NCBI RefSeq assembly: GCF_003020115.1
Contig: NZ_PYFX01000007.1
Coordinates: 1 to 64,000 of the forward strand
DNA length: 64,000 nt
Origin: Bradyrhizobium sp. MOS002
GTDB taxonomy: Bacteria > Pseudomonadota > Alphaproteobacteria > Rhizobiales > Xanthobacteraceae
Reading direction: 5' to 3'
The notes under the pieces are model-generated. The model was not told the origin of the DNA. It worked only from the letters and a program-made list of their open reading frames with translations, and made no database searches. The position numbers and the translations under genes are program-made. Positions 37,254 to 45,639 of this stretch are shown here, piece after piece (position 1 is the stretch's first letter; each line of letters opens with the position of its first letter).

Positions 37254-38267
37254 CTATTTCCACGATAAGGAGACGCGTGCGGGGTCGACCTTTTTCAGTG
37301 GCTCGGTGACGACGACCTTGCTGAAGTCGGGCATCGCCGCTCCCGGAGGATGGTTGCCGCTCTCGAGGCGCCATGCGGAGTGGGTCTTGAGAATCTCGAT
37401 CAGCCGGTCGTCGAGACGCACCCGGTAAACATAGTCGGCCCAGATGGGGGCGAGGTCGTCCCGCTTCATGCCGACCGCGTCCGCCACGACCGTGATCGCC
37501 TCATCCGGATGTCCCTTCATCCAGACCTCGGCATCGATCAGTGCGGCGATGAACTTCTCGACCAGCGCAGGGTTAGTATCCAGATAGGGCCTCATGACGA
37601 CGATATTGAACGTCTCGGAGTAAGTGCCCGTCGTATCGAGCTCAGCGACGGCTTCACCCAGGGCCTTCTTCGCGTTGGCGACGTGGGGCTCCCAGGTGTC
37701 GATCGCGTCGATGCTTCCTGCTGCAAGTGCCGGCAGCATCTCCTGCGGCCGCAGGTTGACGAGGGTGACATCCTTGGGAGTCAGTCCTGCCGACTTCAGC
37801 AAGGTCGCCGTGTAAACCTCGCTGCCGGTGCCGGCAGTGAATCCGATTCGCTTGCCGCGAAGATCTGCCTTGGTCTTGACGCCGGCCTTGGCCGCGACGA
37901 CCGTCTTGAGGTCGGAATATTCCATGCCGGCGACGAAGGCGATGGGCTGGTTTGCCATCGCCGAAGCGGTGACCGGCGCCTCCGCCGTCGTCGCGATGTC
38001 GGCACCGCCCCCGATCACGGTGTCCAGGCACTGCTTGCCGGACGTGAAGTTCGAGACCGTGATGTCCAGTCCATTCTTTTCGAAAATTCCCTTCGATTTG
38101 GCGACGATCGCAAGGCCGGAGATCGGCCCGAGGTTTTGCGCAAGCCGGGCTTTGAGCAATTCCGCGGCCGAGGCGCAGTCCGGACCGATGGCAAGGCCGA
38201 CGGCAAGGCAGCAAAGCATGGCACGGCCGGCAATTGCCTTGATTGGGCGGATGTTGGTCCGGTGCAT
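37254..38267 (-). CDS. ABC transporter substrate-binding protein, NMT1/SsuA-like
   Basis: A 337-residue exported protein with a signal peptide ending ASAAELL (residue about 33). FEKNGLDITVSNFTSGKQCLDTVIGGGADIATTAEAPV (seen as NGLDITVSNFTSGKQCLD and GGGADIATTAEAPV) and LRGKRIGFTAGTGSEVYTATLLKSAGL (seen as KRIGFTAGTGSEVYT) are typical of periplasmic binding proteins for sulfonates, nitrate, pyrimidine or amidine-type ligands. It has GGGGAGAT before the start and is first in the SBP-permease-ATPase-crp operon. The ligand cannot be read from sequence. Confidence 0.88.
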   Translation of the reverse strand: MHRTNIRPIKAIAGRAMLCCLAVGLAIGPDCASAAELLKARLAQNLGPISGLAIVAKSKGIFEKNGLDITVSNFTSGKQCLDTVIGGGADIATTAEAPVTASAMANQPIAFVAGMEYSDLKTVVAAKAGVKTKADLRGKRIGFTAGTGSEVYTATLLKSAGLTPKDVTLVNLRPQEMLPALAAGSIDAIDTWEPHVANAKKALGEAVAELDTTGTYSETFNIVVMRPYLDTNPALVEKFIAALIDAEVWMKGHPDEAITVVADAVGMKRDDLAPIWADYVYRVRLDDRLIEILKTHSAWRLESGNHPPGAAMPDFSKVVVTEPLKKVDPARVSLSWK

Positions 38268-38629
38268 GACGATCTCCCCTTGCGCCGCGCCCTGCGCAGC
38301 CCCGATGTGATCGCGAATACCGCCTTGAACGGTCCCGCCACAGTCCCCCGCGTCCTCCCCTGGACGATCACTTGCGGACCGGCCCATTTGGTATGCTCGC
38401 CCGGCGCTACTGTCCCGGGAAGCAATTAATCGACATGGCATTCGGGGGCGGCTGGAAATTGTCCGCGATCCGGCAGACCAACTGATCGCAGACGACATGA
38501 AAAACCAGGGCGTCGTGCTTCTTGCACTGCGCCTTTTTCTTTGGGACGTCTCGCATCGGGAACCGGAATAAGCGGGCCTGCGCCGGGTTGAAATCTGGGG
38601 CCAACGATAAAACACAACTGGAGGACAAG
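38268..38629. other. Intergenic region with degenerate copy of tim44 3' end
   Basis: The 362-base gap contains the SBP promoter side and a degenerate duplicate of the tim44 end plus terminator (38443-38545, listed separately). It also contains the leader of the lectin-like gene. No intact gene was seen. Confidence 0.6.
38443..38545 (+). pseudogene. Degenerate duplicate of tim44 3' end and terminator
   Basis: The stretch reads GGGWKLSAIRQTN then stop, against GGAWELSAIQQTN then stop at the end of the gene at 32206-33174. The DNA match continues past the stop (GAGGGCGTCGTGCTT against CAGGGCGTCGTGCTT, then ...GCGCC and a T-run), so the terminator was copied too. No upstream coding part is recognisable. 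It lies on the far side of the amidase/ABC cassette. Confidence 0.75.
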
Positions 38630-39310
38630 ATGATCCGCATTGAGAGATCCGTGACGATTTCAGGCCTCGCGCTCGCCGCGGCCTTGCTTGCGGCGCTATC
38701 GGCGCAGGCGCAGTCGGCCGACATGACGTTCTTCGTGACGTCCAACGGTCCTGGCAAAGGCGCCGATCTCGGCGGCCTGGAGGGGGCCGATGCGCAGTGC
38801 CAGAAGCTGGCCCAGGCCGGCGGCGCCGGCAGCAAAACCTGGCGCGCTTATCTTTCGGCCCAGGCAGCCGACGGCAAGCCGGCCGTCAACGCGCGCGACC
38901 GCATCGGCAAGGGACCGTGGCAGAACGCCAAGGCTGCTGTGATCGCCAAGGACGTCGCCGATCTGCACGGCGCGGCCAACAACCTCACCAAGCAGACCGC
39001 GCTCAGCGAGAAGGGCGAGGTCATCAACGGCCGCGGCGACACGCCGAACCGGCACGACATCCTCACGGGTTCGCAAGCCGACGGCAGCGCATTTCCCGCG
39101 GGTGACGACAAGACCTGCAAGAACTGGACGTCGAGCACGCAAGGCGCAGCGGTCGTCGGCCACGCCGATCGTCAAGGCCTGCGCGATGACGAGCCGTCGA
39201 AATCGTGGAACAGCTCGCATCCCTCGCGCGGCCCCGACGGCGGCTGCTCGCAGGCCGATCTGAAGAGCACTGGCGGCGACGGCCTGCTGTATTGCTTCGC
39301 GTCAAATTGA
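38630..39310 (+). CDS. Secreted C-type-lectin-like protein
   Basis: A 226-residue exported protein with a signal peptide (residues 1-28, ending ALSAQAQS). The single mature domain starts MTFFVTSNGPGKGADLGGLEGADAQCQKLA (seen as FFVTSNGPGKGADLGGLEGAD) and has paired cysteines (AQCQK, KTCKNW, GGCSQ, LYCFA). The LGGL-GADA-C start and WxAYLS strand resemble endostatin/C-type-lectin folds seen in secreted bacterial proteins. The role is unknown; surface binding is a family-based guess. The start at 38630 follows GGAGGAC. Confidence 0.75.
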   Translation: MIRIERSVTISGLALAAALLAALSAQAQSADMTFFVTSNGPGKGADLGGLEGADAQCQKLAQAGGAGSKTWRAYLSAQAADGKPAVNARDRIGKGPWQNAKAAVIAKDVADLHGAANNLTKQTALSEKGEVINGRGDTPNRHDILTGSQADGSAFPAGDDKTCKNWTSSTQGAAVVGHADRQGLRDDEPSKSWNSSHPSRGPDGGCSQADLKSTGGDGLLYCFASN

Positions 39311-39316
39311 GGCTTC

Positions 39317-39402
39317 CGTCATTGTGAGGAGCGCAGCGACGAAGCAATCCAGAGTCCCTCCAGGGTGACAGTCTGGATTGCTTCGCTGCGCTCGCAATGA
39401 CG
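39317..39402. repeat. Palindromic repeat, CGTCATTGCGAG type, copy 4
   Basis: CGTCATTGTGAGGAGCGCAG and AGCAATCCAGAGTC are mirrored by TCTGGATTGCTTCGCTGCG and CTCGCAATGACGG. It begins 7 bases after the lectin-like gene. Confidence 0.85.
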
Positions 39403-39496
39403 GAGCATGTGGTGCCGCCGTTCCGCCCCATCCTGACGGAACCTTGTCGCGCGTGATAAATTGGTCCTGTCGCTTCCACGCTCACGGACCCCTTTC

Positions 39497-40204
39497 ATGA
39501 AATACGAGCTCTATTATTGGCCCGAGATCCAGGGCCGCGGCGAATATGTGCGGCTGGCGCTCGAGGAGGCGGGCGCGGCTTACGTCGACGTGGCGCGTGG
39601 CCCACGCGGCACAGCTGCGATGATGAAGATGATGGACGCGCACAAGGGTACGCCGCCCTTTGCGCCGCCGTTCCTCAAGGCCGGCAAGCTCGTCATCGGC
39701 CAGACCGCGAACATCCTGCTCTATCTCGGCGCCCGCCACGGCCTCGCCCCGAAGTCGGAGGCCGGTCGACTCTGGGTGCATCAGCTCCAACTGACGATCA
39801 CCGATTTCGTGGTCGAGATTCACGACACCCATCATCCGCTCGGGCCCTCGCTCTACTACGAAGATCAGAAACCGCCGGCGAAGAAGCGCACGGCCGACTT
39901 CTGGGGCGAGCGCGTGCCGAAATATCTCGGCTATTTCGAGCAGCTCCTTGAGGACAATGGCGGTGCCTATGTCACCGGCCGCAGACTGACCTATGTCGAT
40001 CTCTCGCTGTTCCAGATCGTCGCGGGGCTGCGCTATGCGTTTCCGAAGCGGATGAAGGCGTTCGAGACAGATATCCCGGGCCTCGTCGACCTGCACGACC
40101 GCGTCGCTGCGCGGCCGAACATCAAGGCTTATCTCGACAGCGAGCGCCGCATTGCCTTCAACGAGCAGGGCATCTTCCGCCGGTATAAAGAGCTCGATAA
40201 TTAG
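39497..40204 (+). CDS. Glutathione S-transferase family protein
   Basis: A 235-residue protein with a thioredoxin-like N-terminal domain (YELYYWPEIQGRGEYVRLALEEAGA, seen as YYWPEIQGRGEYVRLALEE; the Tyr near the start is the usual catalytic residue) and QTANILLYLGARHGL. The C-terminal helical domain has YVTGRRLTYVDLSLFQIVAGL. The pattern is close to sigma/mu-type GSTs found in bacteria. It probably conjugates or reduces electrophiles in the cytosol, with the substrate unknown. The ATG at 39497 is preferred over an upstream in-frame start. Confidence 0.88.
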   Translation: MKYELYYWPEIQGRGEYVRLALEEAGAAYVDVARGPRGTAAMMKMMDAHKGTPPFAPPFLKAGKLVIGQTANILLYLGARHGLAPKSEAGRLWVHQLQLTITDFVVEIHDTHHPLGPSLYYEDQKPPAKKRTADFWGERVPKYLGYFEQLLEDNGGAYVTGRRLTYVDLSLFQIVAGLRYAFPKRMKAFETDIPGLVDLHDRVAARPNIKAYLDSERRIAFNEQGIFRRYKELDN

Positions 40205-40484
40205 CCGGTCCGGAGGGAGGCTGGCGGCAGCCTCCGTTCCGGACCGGCCGTTTCGGGCGCGATCAATCGCCCGAAGACCTCGTGGCTTTCGAGCGCTTGC
40301 GAACGCTTCGGGCCGGATCGGTCGGCTGAATCATCGGGGATCGTCGACAGATCATGCTCGTCGGGGCAGGGGGGCTTGCAGAACATCGTCGCTTCTGCCT
40401 TTGCGTGGGTGCCGTCCCCTCTAGCGAGGTTCGGTCGCGGCGACGTCAGTCGATCGGAGGAGAGGAAACGCTTTTCCGCGCGGT

Positions 40485-40590
40485 GCACAGCGGAGGTCGC
40501 GAGGAACACCCAGGCCGATGGCCAATGCAGGGTGCCGGCGGACGCGAACAGCAGCGCGCCCATCGCGACGGTGGTGATCGTGCTCTGCAA
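40485..40590 (-). pseudogene. Remnant of isoprenylcysteine methyltransferase-like membrane protein
   Basis: About 35 residues (VAMGALLFASAGTLHWPSAWVF, seen as GALLFASAGTLHWPSAWVF, then LATSAV) match the N-terminal start of small ICMT/PEMT-family membrane proteins, where an ALLF-x-AGTL-W-AWVFL pattern is common. The downstream membrane helices and the SAM-binding part are missing, and the frame continues into unrelated polar sequence. It is probably a truncated gene. Confidence 0.5.
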
Positions 40591-40676
40591 TAAGAGTCAT
40601 GCGATCATGCGCAGGTCTCAGGGGAGCCGCGCACGATATTGGTCCCGCTATCCGGCGAAGTTGCGGCCGGACACGC

Positions 40677-40702
40677 GAAAAGCCCGATCGACCGGATCGG
40701 GC
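40677..40702 (-). terminator. Terminator of small minus-strand gene
   Basis: Read on the minus strand, GCCCGATC, a CGGTC loop and GATCGGGC are followed by TTTT. It lies 22 bases after the stop of the 57-residue gene at 40725-40898. Confidence 0.7.
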
Positions 40703-40724
40703 ATTTCATCTTCGACGCGGTTGA

Positions 40725-40898
40725 TCAGGCGAGCTGATCGATCCGCGTACCTTGACCCGGCGGCAGCGGCGCAGGCGGCGGCGGCTTATAGGTCGGGTCG
40801 TTGTCCTTGGTCTTGGTCTGATCGTCCTGCTGCTTGGTCGTGTCGTAGCTCGGCACCACGATCGCGATCGGCGGCGGCGAAACGGTAGAAACGCTCAT
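40725..40898 (-). CDS. Small proline-rich hypothetical protein (57 aa)
   Basis: The protein starts MSVSTVSPPPIAIVVPSYD and is hydrophilic, with a Lys/Asp/Gln centre and a PPPPAPLPPG stretch near the C-terminus. It has GAGGA seven bases before the start and its own terminator, which together support a real gene. No family was recognised. A longer frame starting at 41060 crosses a repeat-adjacent region and is unlikely. Confidence 0.6.
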   Translation of the reverse strand: MSVSTVSPPPIAIVVPSYDTTKQQDDQTKTKDNDPTYKPPPPAPLPPGQGTRIDQLA

Positions 40899-41054
40899 CC
40901 ACAAATCCTCACATATGGAAACAATGGACTCTGCGCCGCGAGACGCGAAATTTCCTTCAAGCCAATCGTTAAAATGCGAGGGATCTGGTGCGTGAGAGAA
41001 GGCCGCTTTCGCGCCGCCACAAGCGTTGTTTCCGCGAGAGGACAGACCTCTCCT

Positions 41055-41134
41055 CGTCATTGCGAGCGTAGCGAAGCAATCCAGTCTGTCTCCGCGGAGG
41101 GATTCTGGATTGCTTCGCTACGCTCGCAATGACG
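41055..41134. repeat. Palindromic repeat, CGTCATTGCGAG type, copy 5
   Basis: CGTCATTGCGAGCGTAGCGA and AGCAATCCAGTCTGTC are mirrored by TCTGGATTGCTTCGCTACG and CTCGCAATGACGG. The arms carry matched substitutions (GTAGC with GCTAC), so pairing is conserved. Confidence 0.85.
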
Positions 41135-41198
41135 GAATGTGTGGCGGCGACGTCGTTCCGCGGCCGGACTATGCCCGCGGTGACCGCGCGGTGCAGGC

Positions 41199-41672
41199 CT
41201 ATTCGTCCTTGCCGCGCGTGATCGCGATGGATGCATCCGTCTTGGTGCGGGTGCATTCCATGTTGAGACGCCGGTAACGCATGCTGATCTTGTCGCCGCG
41301 CAAGAGCCCCATCCGCTTCAGGCAGCGTGTCGCGCCCGTCGTCGTATCGTCCTTGGTGACGGTGAAGACGATCGCCGCCATCGACCCCACCAGCGCAAAG
41401 AACTCCGGCTTCGGCTTGCGATCGCCCTTGGCGTAGAGCTCGATCGAATATTTGTCGCCACGGCAAGCCACGGACAATTCCTTGGCAGCGGGATGAGTCA
41501 GGTAGACGACATTCGCGGCGCGGAAATTCACCTTGAGGCGATCGACCTGGTTCGCCAGCTCCTTGGCGCTGTCGTCGCAGCGGTCCGCGCGGGCGGGCGA
41601 GGCGAGGGTCACAAGACCGGTGATGGCGACGGCGACCAGGATCGCGCCGCGGATGTGCAAGTTCAATGTCAT
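41199..41672 (-). CDS. Exported hypothetical protein
   Basis: A 157-residue protein with a signal peptide (residues 1-30, ending SPARADRC). The mature part has four cysteines (DRCDD, VACRG, TRCLK, MECTR), compatible with two disulfides, and a final segment RRLNMECTRTKTDASIAI. The start at 41672 gives the signal peptide, and a longer frame adds an unlikely Arg-rich lead. No family was recognised. It is divergent from fumarase. Confidence 0.7.
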   Translation of the reverse strand: MTLNLHIRGAILVAVAITGLVTLASPARADRCDDSAKELANQVDRLKVNFRAANVVYLTHPAAKELSVACRGDKYSIELYAKGDRKPKPEFFALVGSMAAIVFTVTKDDTTTGATRCLKRMGLLRGDKISMRYRRLNMECTRTKTDASIAITRGKDE

Positions 41673-41919
41673 GATGAAAAGCCCCTTAGCGGGCGCATTC
41701 AACCGTCGTCGGGCGCGCAGCGCAAGGGGCGCACCCCCGGTCTTCACCGGCATCATGAGGGCCTCGTGTCCGCCGACTGCCGCCGAAAATAGGTCGCCAT
41801 GTCGCCGAATCGGGATGCCCCGACCGCACCAGAGCGCCTTCCCTTTGCGGCAAAAAAGCTTAGAACGCTTCTATGAAAAGGGCCCATGCGAGGGCTCTAA
41901 AACCCCGAGATTCCAGCCC

Positions 41920-43575
41920 ATGAACGCTCCCACCGCCTTCCCCGACCCCGCAAAGCCCGTTCCGCCCTACAAGCACACACCGCTGTTTCCGCTGGGCAAG
42001 GACGAGACGCCCTACAAGAAGGTCACGGCCGAGGGCGTGCGGGTCGAGAAGGTTTTGGGCCGGGACATGCTGGTGGTGTCGCATGAGGCGCTGCGGGCCC
42101 TGTCGGAAGCGGCCTTTGGCGACATCAACCACTATCTGCGGCCGGGTCATCTGAAGCAGCTCCGCGCGATCCTGGAGGATGGCGAGGCGAGCCCGAACGA
42201 CAAATTCGTCGCGCTGGACTTCCTCAAGAACGCCAACATCGCCGCCGGCGGCGTGCTGCCGATGTGCCAGGACACCGGCACCGCGATCATCATGGGCAAG
42301 AAGGGTTGCAACGTCATCACCGACGGTGACGACGAGGCGGCGCTGTCGGAAGGCGCGCGCGATGCTTACCTGCGCCGCAATTTGCGCTACTCGCAGGTCG
42401 CCCCCTTGTCGATGTACGAGGAGAAGAACACCGCCAACAACATGCCGGCGCAGTGCGAGATCTACGCCGAAGGTGATGACGCGTACAAATTTATGTTCAT
42501 GGCCAAGGGCGGCGGCAGCGCCAACAAGAGCTTTCTGTTCCAGGCGACGCCTTCGGTGCTGACCAAGGACCGGCTGCTCGCCTTCCTCAAGGAAAAAGTG
42601 TTGACGCTGGGCACTGCAGCGTGCCCGCCCTATCACCTCGCGATCGTGATCGGTGGCACCTCGGCCGAGCTCTGCATGAAGACGGTGAAGCTGGCGTCGG
42701 CCCGCTATCTCGACGCACTGCCGACCCACGGCTCGCCTGACGGCAACGCCTTCCGCGATCTCGAAATGGAGCAGGAAATTCTGAAGATGACGCAGTCGCT
42801 CGGCGTCGGCGCGCAGTTCGGCGGCAAGTATTTCTGCCACGACGTCCGCGTGATCCGCATGCCGCGTCATGGCGCCTCGCTTCCGATCGGGCTCGGCGTG
42901 TCCTGCTCGGCCGATCGCCAGGTGCTCGGCAAGATCACCAAGGACGGCGTCTATCTCGAAGAGCTCGAGCACAACCCGGCGCAGTATCTGCCTGAGGTCG
43001 AGCAGTCGCTCGGCGGCGAGGTCGTCAAGATCGACCTCAACCAGCCGATGAAGGATATCCTTGCCACGTTCTCGAAGTACCCGACCAAGACGCGGGTCTC
43101 GATGACCGGCACCATGATCGTTGCGCGCGATTCCGCGCATGCCAAGCTGCGCGAGCGGCTCGACAAGGGCGAGCCGCTGCCGGACTATTTCAAGAACCAT
43201 CCCGTCTATTACGCCGGCCCCGCCAAGACGCCCGAGGGCTACGCCTCCGGTGCGTTCGGCCCCACCACCGCGGGCCGCATGGATTCCTTCGTCGATCAGT
43301 TCCAGGCCGCCGGCGGCTCGATGGTGATGGTCGCCAAGGGCAACCGGGCGCCGGCCGTGCGCGAGGCTTGCAAGAAATACGGCGGCTTCTATCTTGGCTC
43401 GATCGGGGGTGCCGCGGCGAACCTTGCCGAGCATTGCATCAAGAAGGTCGAGGTGCTCGAATATCCCGAGCTCGGCATGGAAGCGATCTGGCGCATCGAG
43501 GTCGTCGATTTCCCGGCGTTCATCATCATCGACGACAAGGGCAACGACTTCTTCAAGGAGTTGAATCTCGGCTAG
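41920..43575 (+). CDS. fumA: Fumarate hydratase, class I
   Basis: A 551-residue iron-sulfur fumarase. The N-terminal alpha domain has VLPMCQDTGTAIIMGKKG with C116, a likely cluster ligand, and SMYEEKNTANNMPAQCEIY. The beta domain has SMTGTMIVARDSAHAKL, YYAGPAKTPEGYASGAFGPTTAGRMD (seen as YAGPAKTPEGYASGAFGPTT) and a GSIGGAAANLAEHCIK stretch. It interconverts fumarate and malate in the TCA cycle and uses an oxygen-sensitive [4Fe-4S] cluster. The start at 41920 matches family length (about 548 aa). It stands alone. Confidence 0.95.
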   Translation: MNAPTAFPDPAKPVPPYKHTPLFPLGKDETPYKKVTAEGVRVEKVLGRDMLVVSHEALRALSEAAFGDINHYLRPGHLKQLRAILEDGEASPNDKFVALDFLKNANIAAGGVLPMCQDTGTAIIMGKKGCNVITDGDDEAALSEGARDAYLRRNLRYSQVAPLSMYEEKNTANNMPAQCEIYAEGDDAYKFMFMAKGGGSANKSFLFQATPSVLTKDRLLAFLKEKVLTLGTAACPPYHLAIVIGGTSAELCMKTVKLASARYLDALPTHGSPDGNAFRDLEMEQEILKMTQSLGVGAQFGGKYFCHDVRVIRMPRHGASLPIGLGVSCSADRQVLGKITKDGVYLEELEHNPAQYLPEVEQSLGGEVVKIDLNQPMKDILATFSKYPTKTRVSMTGTMIVARDSAHAKLRERLDKGEPLPDYFKNHPVYYAGPAKTPEGYASGAFGPTTAGRMDSFVDQFQAAGGSMVMVAKGNRAPAVREACKKYGGFYLGSIGGAAANLAEHCIKKVEVLEYPELGMEAIWRIEVVDFPAFIIIDDKGNDFFKELNLG

Positions 43576-43614
43576 CTCTTCGCCTCGCTCCGGGGTGCCG
43601 GAAGAGCTCGGCCT

Positions 43615-43734
43615 GCATGGTTCGAGACGCCCGCTTTGGCGGGCTCCTCACCATGAGGGTCTGATATCTCGCCGCGAAATGCGACCTCATCCTGAGGGCC
43701 CGCCGGAGGCGGGCGTCTCGAAGGATGGGCCGCA
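43615..43734. repeat. Palindromic intergenic repeat, GGTTCGAGACGCCCGC type
   Basis: CATGGTTCGAGACGCCCGCT and TTGGCGGGCTCCTCACCATG are followed, after about 30 bases, by CCTCATCCTGAGGGCCCGCC and GGAGGCGGGCGTCTCGAAGG. Each half has a GC-rich hairpin and CTCA-TGAGG arms. A repeat of this form is common between genes in Bradyrhizobium. Confidence 0.7.
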
Positions 43735-43736
43735 GG

Positions 43737-44657
43737 CTAGCTGCAATTCGTGACCTGGTTGGAGCACAGCCCGCGCCACCAGCCGCGGACGCCGTCCTGG
43801 CTCTCGACAAGGCCCCAGAGGCCGCTGCAAGCAAAGATGTGCTTCGGCCCGCCGTCGGTGTCGATCGGGCCACCGAGCTCTCGCTGGGCCGGCATCCATT
43901 TCGCATCGACGAAGGGCGCCTGGAACAGGCCGCCCATGCGTGTCGCGCCATTGGCGTAGGACGCGCCGACCTTGTTGGAGGCGACCCAGCCGCGTCCGGC
44001 ATAGGGTTTTGGCGCGCTGCGCGGATATTTCTTGTCGTCCTCGTAGTCCTTGCCCGGCGGCTTGGCACCCTCGATCAGAAACCAACCGTTCTTGAAACCG
44101 ATGATGCGGAATTCGGTGAGCCAGCCGCCATCGGGCGTGTTCTCGCTGCCGCCGAGCTTGAGCCGGTAGGGCGGCGGAAGCGTGCCGAGCACCCGCGCCT
44201 TGATCGACGGTTCGGCACGCACGTTGAGTCCATCAGGATCCTTGTCGACGGACCGGGCGCCGAGATCGCAGGGCTCGGTGCCTTCGGGGAGCGTTGAGCG
44301 CTTGGCGGCGAGATCGGCGTGCAGCTTTGCGAAATCAGTGTCGTCGTTGTCAGGGTCCGGCCCGGTACGCGGCTTCAATTCGGCCGAGACTGCGCGTGTC
44401 GCATCCGGCGTCAGCGTGACCACGAGAGCATGGCGCGCAGCGAACACGCTTGCCGGTGACTTCGGGTCGTTCGACGAGGCCGGATAGACGGCGAGGTCGC
44501 CCGTCGAACCTTCGGTTCGATAGGCCGTGCCGGCGACATAGCCTGCCGGCACCATGGCGAGCGCGCTTGCGCGCCACGCCGGTTCGGCATCGTCCGCGCG
44601 CGCCGCTTGTGTTGCGGCACACAGGATCGTCGCAGCGATGAGACCGAGCGCGCGCAC
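43737..44657 (-). CDS. Exported SH3-like domain protein
   Basis: A 306-residue protein with a signal peptide from a GTG start (VRALGLIAATILCAATQAARADD, seen as LGLIAATILCAATQAARA). The middle has an SH3_3-type domain (residues about 155-230, DGLNVRAEPSIKARVLGTLPPPY and GWFLIEGA). A C-terminal Trp/Cys-rich end follows (IFACSGLWGLVES, WWRGLCSNQVTNCS). Bacterial SH3 domains of this kind usually bind cell-wall peptides. It lies 14 bases downstream of the 98-residue gene on the same strand, so the two are probably one operon. Confidence 0.7.
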   Translation of the reverse strand: MRALGLIAATILCAATQAARADDAEPAWRASALAMVPAGYVAGTAYRTEGSTGDLAVYPASSNDPKSPASVFAARHALVVTLTPDATRAVSAELKPRTGPDPDNDDTDFAKLHADLAAKRSTLPEGTEPCDLGARSVDKDPDGLNVRAEPSIKARVLGTLPPPYRLKLGGSENTPDGGWLTEFRIIGFKNGWFLIEGAKPPGKDYEDDKKYPRSAPKPYAGRGWVASNKVGASYANGATRMGGLFQAPFVDAKWMPAQRELGGPIDTDGGPKHIFACSGLWGLVESQDGVRGWWRGLCSNQVTNCS

Positions 44658-44671
44658 GGTTGCCGCGCGGC

Positions 44672-44968
44672 TTACGCGCGGGCGCCCGTGAACGGGAAGC
44701 TGCCCATCGGGCCGATGCCCATCTCGCCGCTCATGCTGTCGCCGGAGACGGTTCCGATGAACTCGAGCGTCAACGGCATCGGATTGGTGATCGAGACCTT
44801 CCAGTTCACGGCATCGCCGCTGACGGTGCCGTCGAAAATTTCGGCTGTATCGCCTTCCGCACCCTGCGTCCCCGTCAGCGTGCCGCCCGCGGCCGTCAGG
44901 CTCAGCGTCGCCTTGCGCTCGCCCATGGGGGTCGTCAGGGTCAGAGTCCAGTTGCCGTCGACGGCCAT
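44672..44968 (-). CDS. Hypothetical beta-rich protein (98 aa)
   Basis: The protein begins MAVDGNWTLTLTTPMGERKATL and shows a repeating pattern of beta strands with GTLTGTQGAEGD, GTVSGDAVNWKVSI and GTVSGDSMSGEMGIG, ending GSFPFTGARA. Such short all-beta proteins are widespread in alphaproteobacteria, but I know no function. There is no signal peptide. It is upstream of the SH3-domain gene in a likely operon. Confidence 0.75.
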   Translation of the reverse strand: MAVDGNWTLTLTTPMGERKATLSLTAAGGTLTGTQGAEGDTAEIFDGTVSGDAVNWKVSITNPMPLTLEFIGTVSGDSMSGEMGIGPMGSFPFTGARA

Positions 44969-45072
44969 TCGCGTCTCCCAAGATCCCGGCGGACCGCGAC
45001 GATCCGCGGGCCCGTCCCGGCCGAGCGTATAGCGCAACTCGCAGCAGCTGCCTAACGCTCCGTGGGAGGCAT

Positions 45073-45627
45073 TTAGGCGCGGGCGGCGGCGCGCCGTCGG
45101 CTGGTGACGACGAGCCGAAGGACGACATATTGCACGGCGAAGGCGAGGATCTTGGCGCCGCCTGCGACCACCGTGAGATAGAACGCCCACAGCTTCAGAT
45201 CGCCTGTGGAGGCGACCGCGATCATGCCGGCGCCGATCACGAACATCAGCGCGGCCCAGGCATAACCTGCAGCCGTCACATATTCCGGAACGGTCTCGAC
45301 GACGATCGGCGGCATATAGCGCAACATCCAGCCGCGCTTGAGCATGATGGTGCCGATCGCGAAATGCGCGATCGAGGGCTTTGCGAGCATGAAGCGGGGA
45401 TCGTTGGTCAGCAGCGTGACCGTGCCGAGCACGACGACGAGCGCGACGCTCGCATAGGTCATGTAGTTGAGCTGCTGCCCCTTGACGCGGGCGTAGATCA
45501 CCTGCGCGATCGCCCCGGCAATCGCGACCGACGTTGCCAGGACGACGTTGTCGGTGACGAGGTAGATGACCAGGAAGACGATGGCGGAGAAGAGGTCGGA
45601 GGCGAGGCGGGCGAATACGTCCTTCAT
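45073..45627 (-). CDS. YciB/IspZ-type inner-membrane protein
   Basis: A 184-residue protein with about five membrane helices. SDLFSAIVFLVIYLVTDN, QLNYMTYASVALVVVLG, LTNDPRFMLAKPSIAHFAIG and MLKRGWMLRYMPPIV match the septation protein A (YciB/IspZ) family, which links envelope synthesis with division. Its position with a second membrane gene (45640-46215) and a shared TetR-type operator upstream suggests a specialised paralog rather than the housekeeping copy (inference). Confidence 0.8.
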   Translation of the reverse strand: MKDVFARLASDLFSAIVFLVIYLVTDNVVLATSVAIAGAIAQVIYARVKGQQLNYMTYASVALVVVLGTVTLLTNDPRFMLAKPSIAHFAIGTIMLKRGWMLRYMPPIVVETVPEYVTAAGYAWAALMFVIGAGMIAVASTGDLKLWAFYLTVVAGGAKILAFAVQYVVLRLVVTSRRRAAARA

Positions 45628-45639
45628 CGTCGATCCTGT

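Larger units (their letters stand above)
40205..40724. other. Gene-poor region with decayed sequence
   Basis: The 520-base stretch between the GST gene and a small minus-strand gene contains a remnant of a membrane methyltransferase-like gene (40485-40590) and a terminator (40677-40702). The rest shows no recognisable protein. Confidence 0.6.

Noticed and set aside
38407..38835. Minus-strand frame similar to one opposite the tim44 end (DQLVCRIADN / DQLVCWIADN)
   Set aside because: The similarity is the antisense image of the duplicated tim44 3' end, not a protein family.
41860..43434. 524-codon open frame antisense to fumarase
   Set aside because: It is a shadow of the well-conserved class I fumarase and has no recognisable domain.
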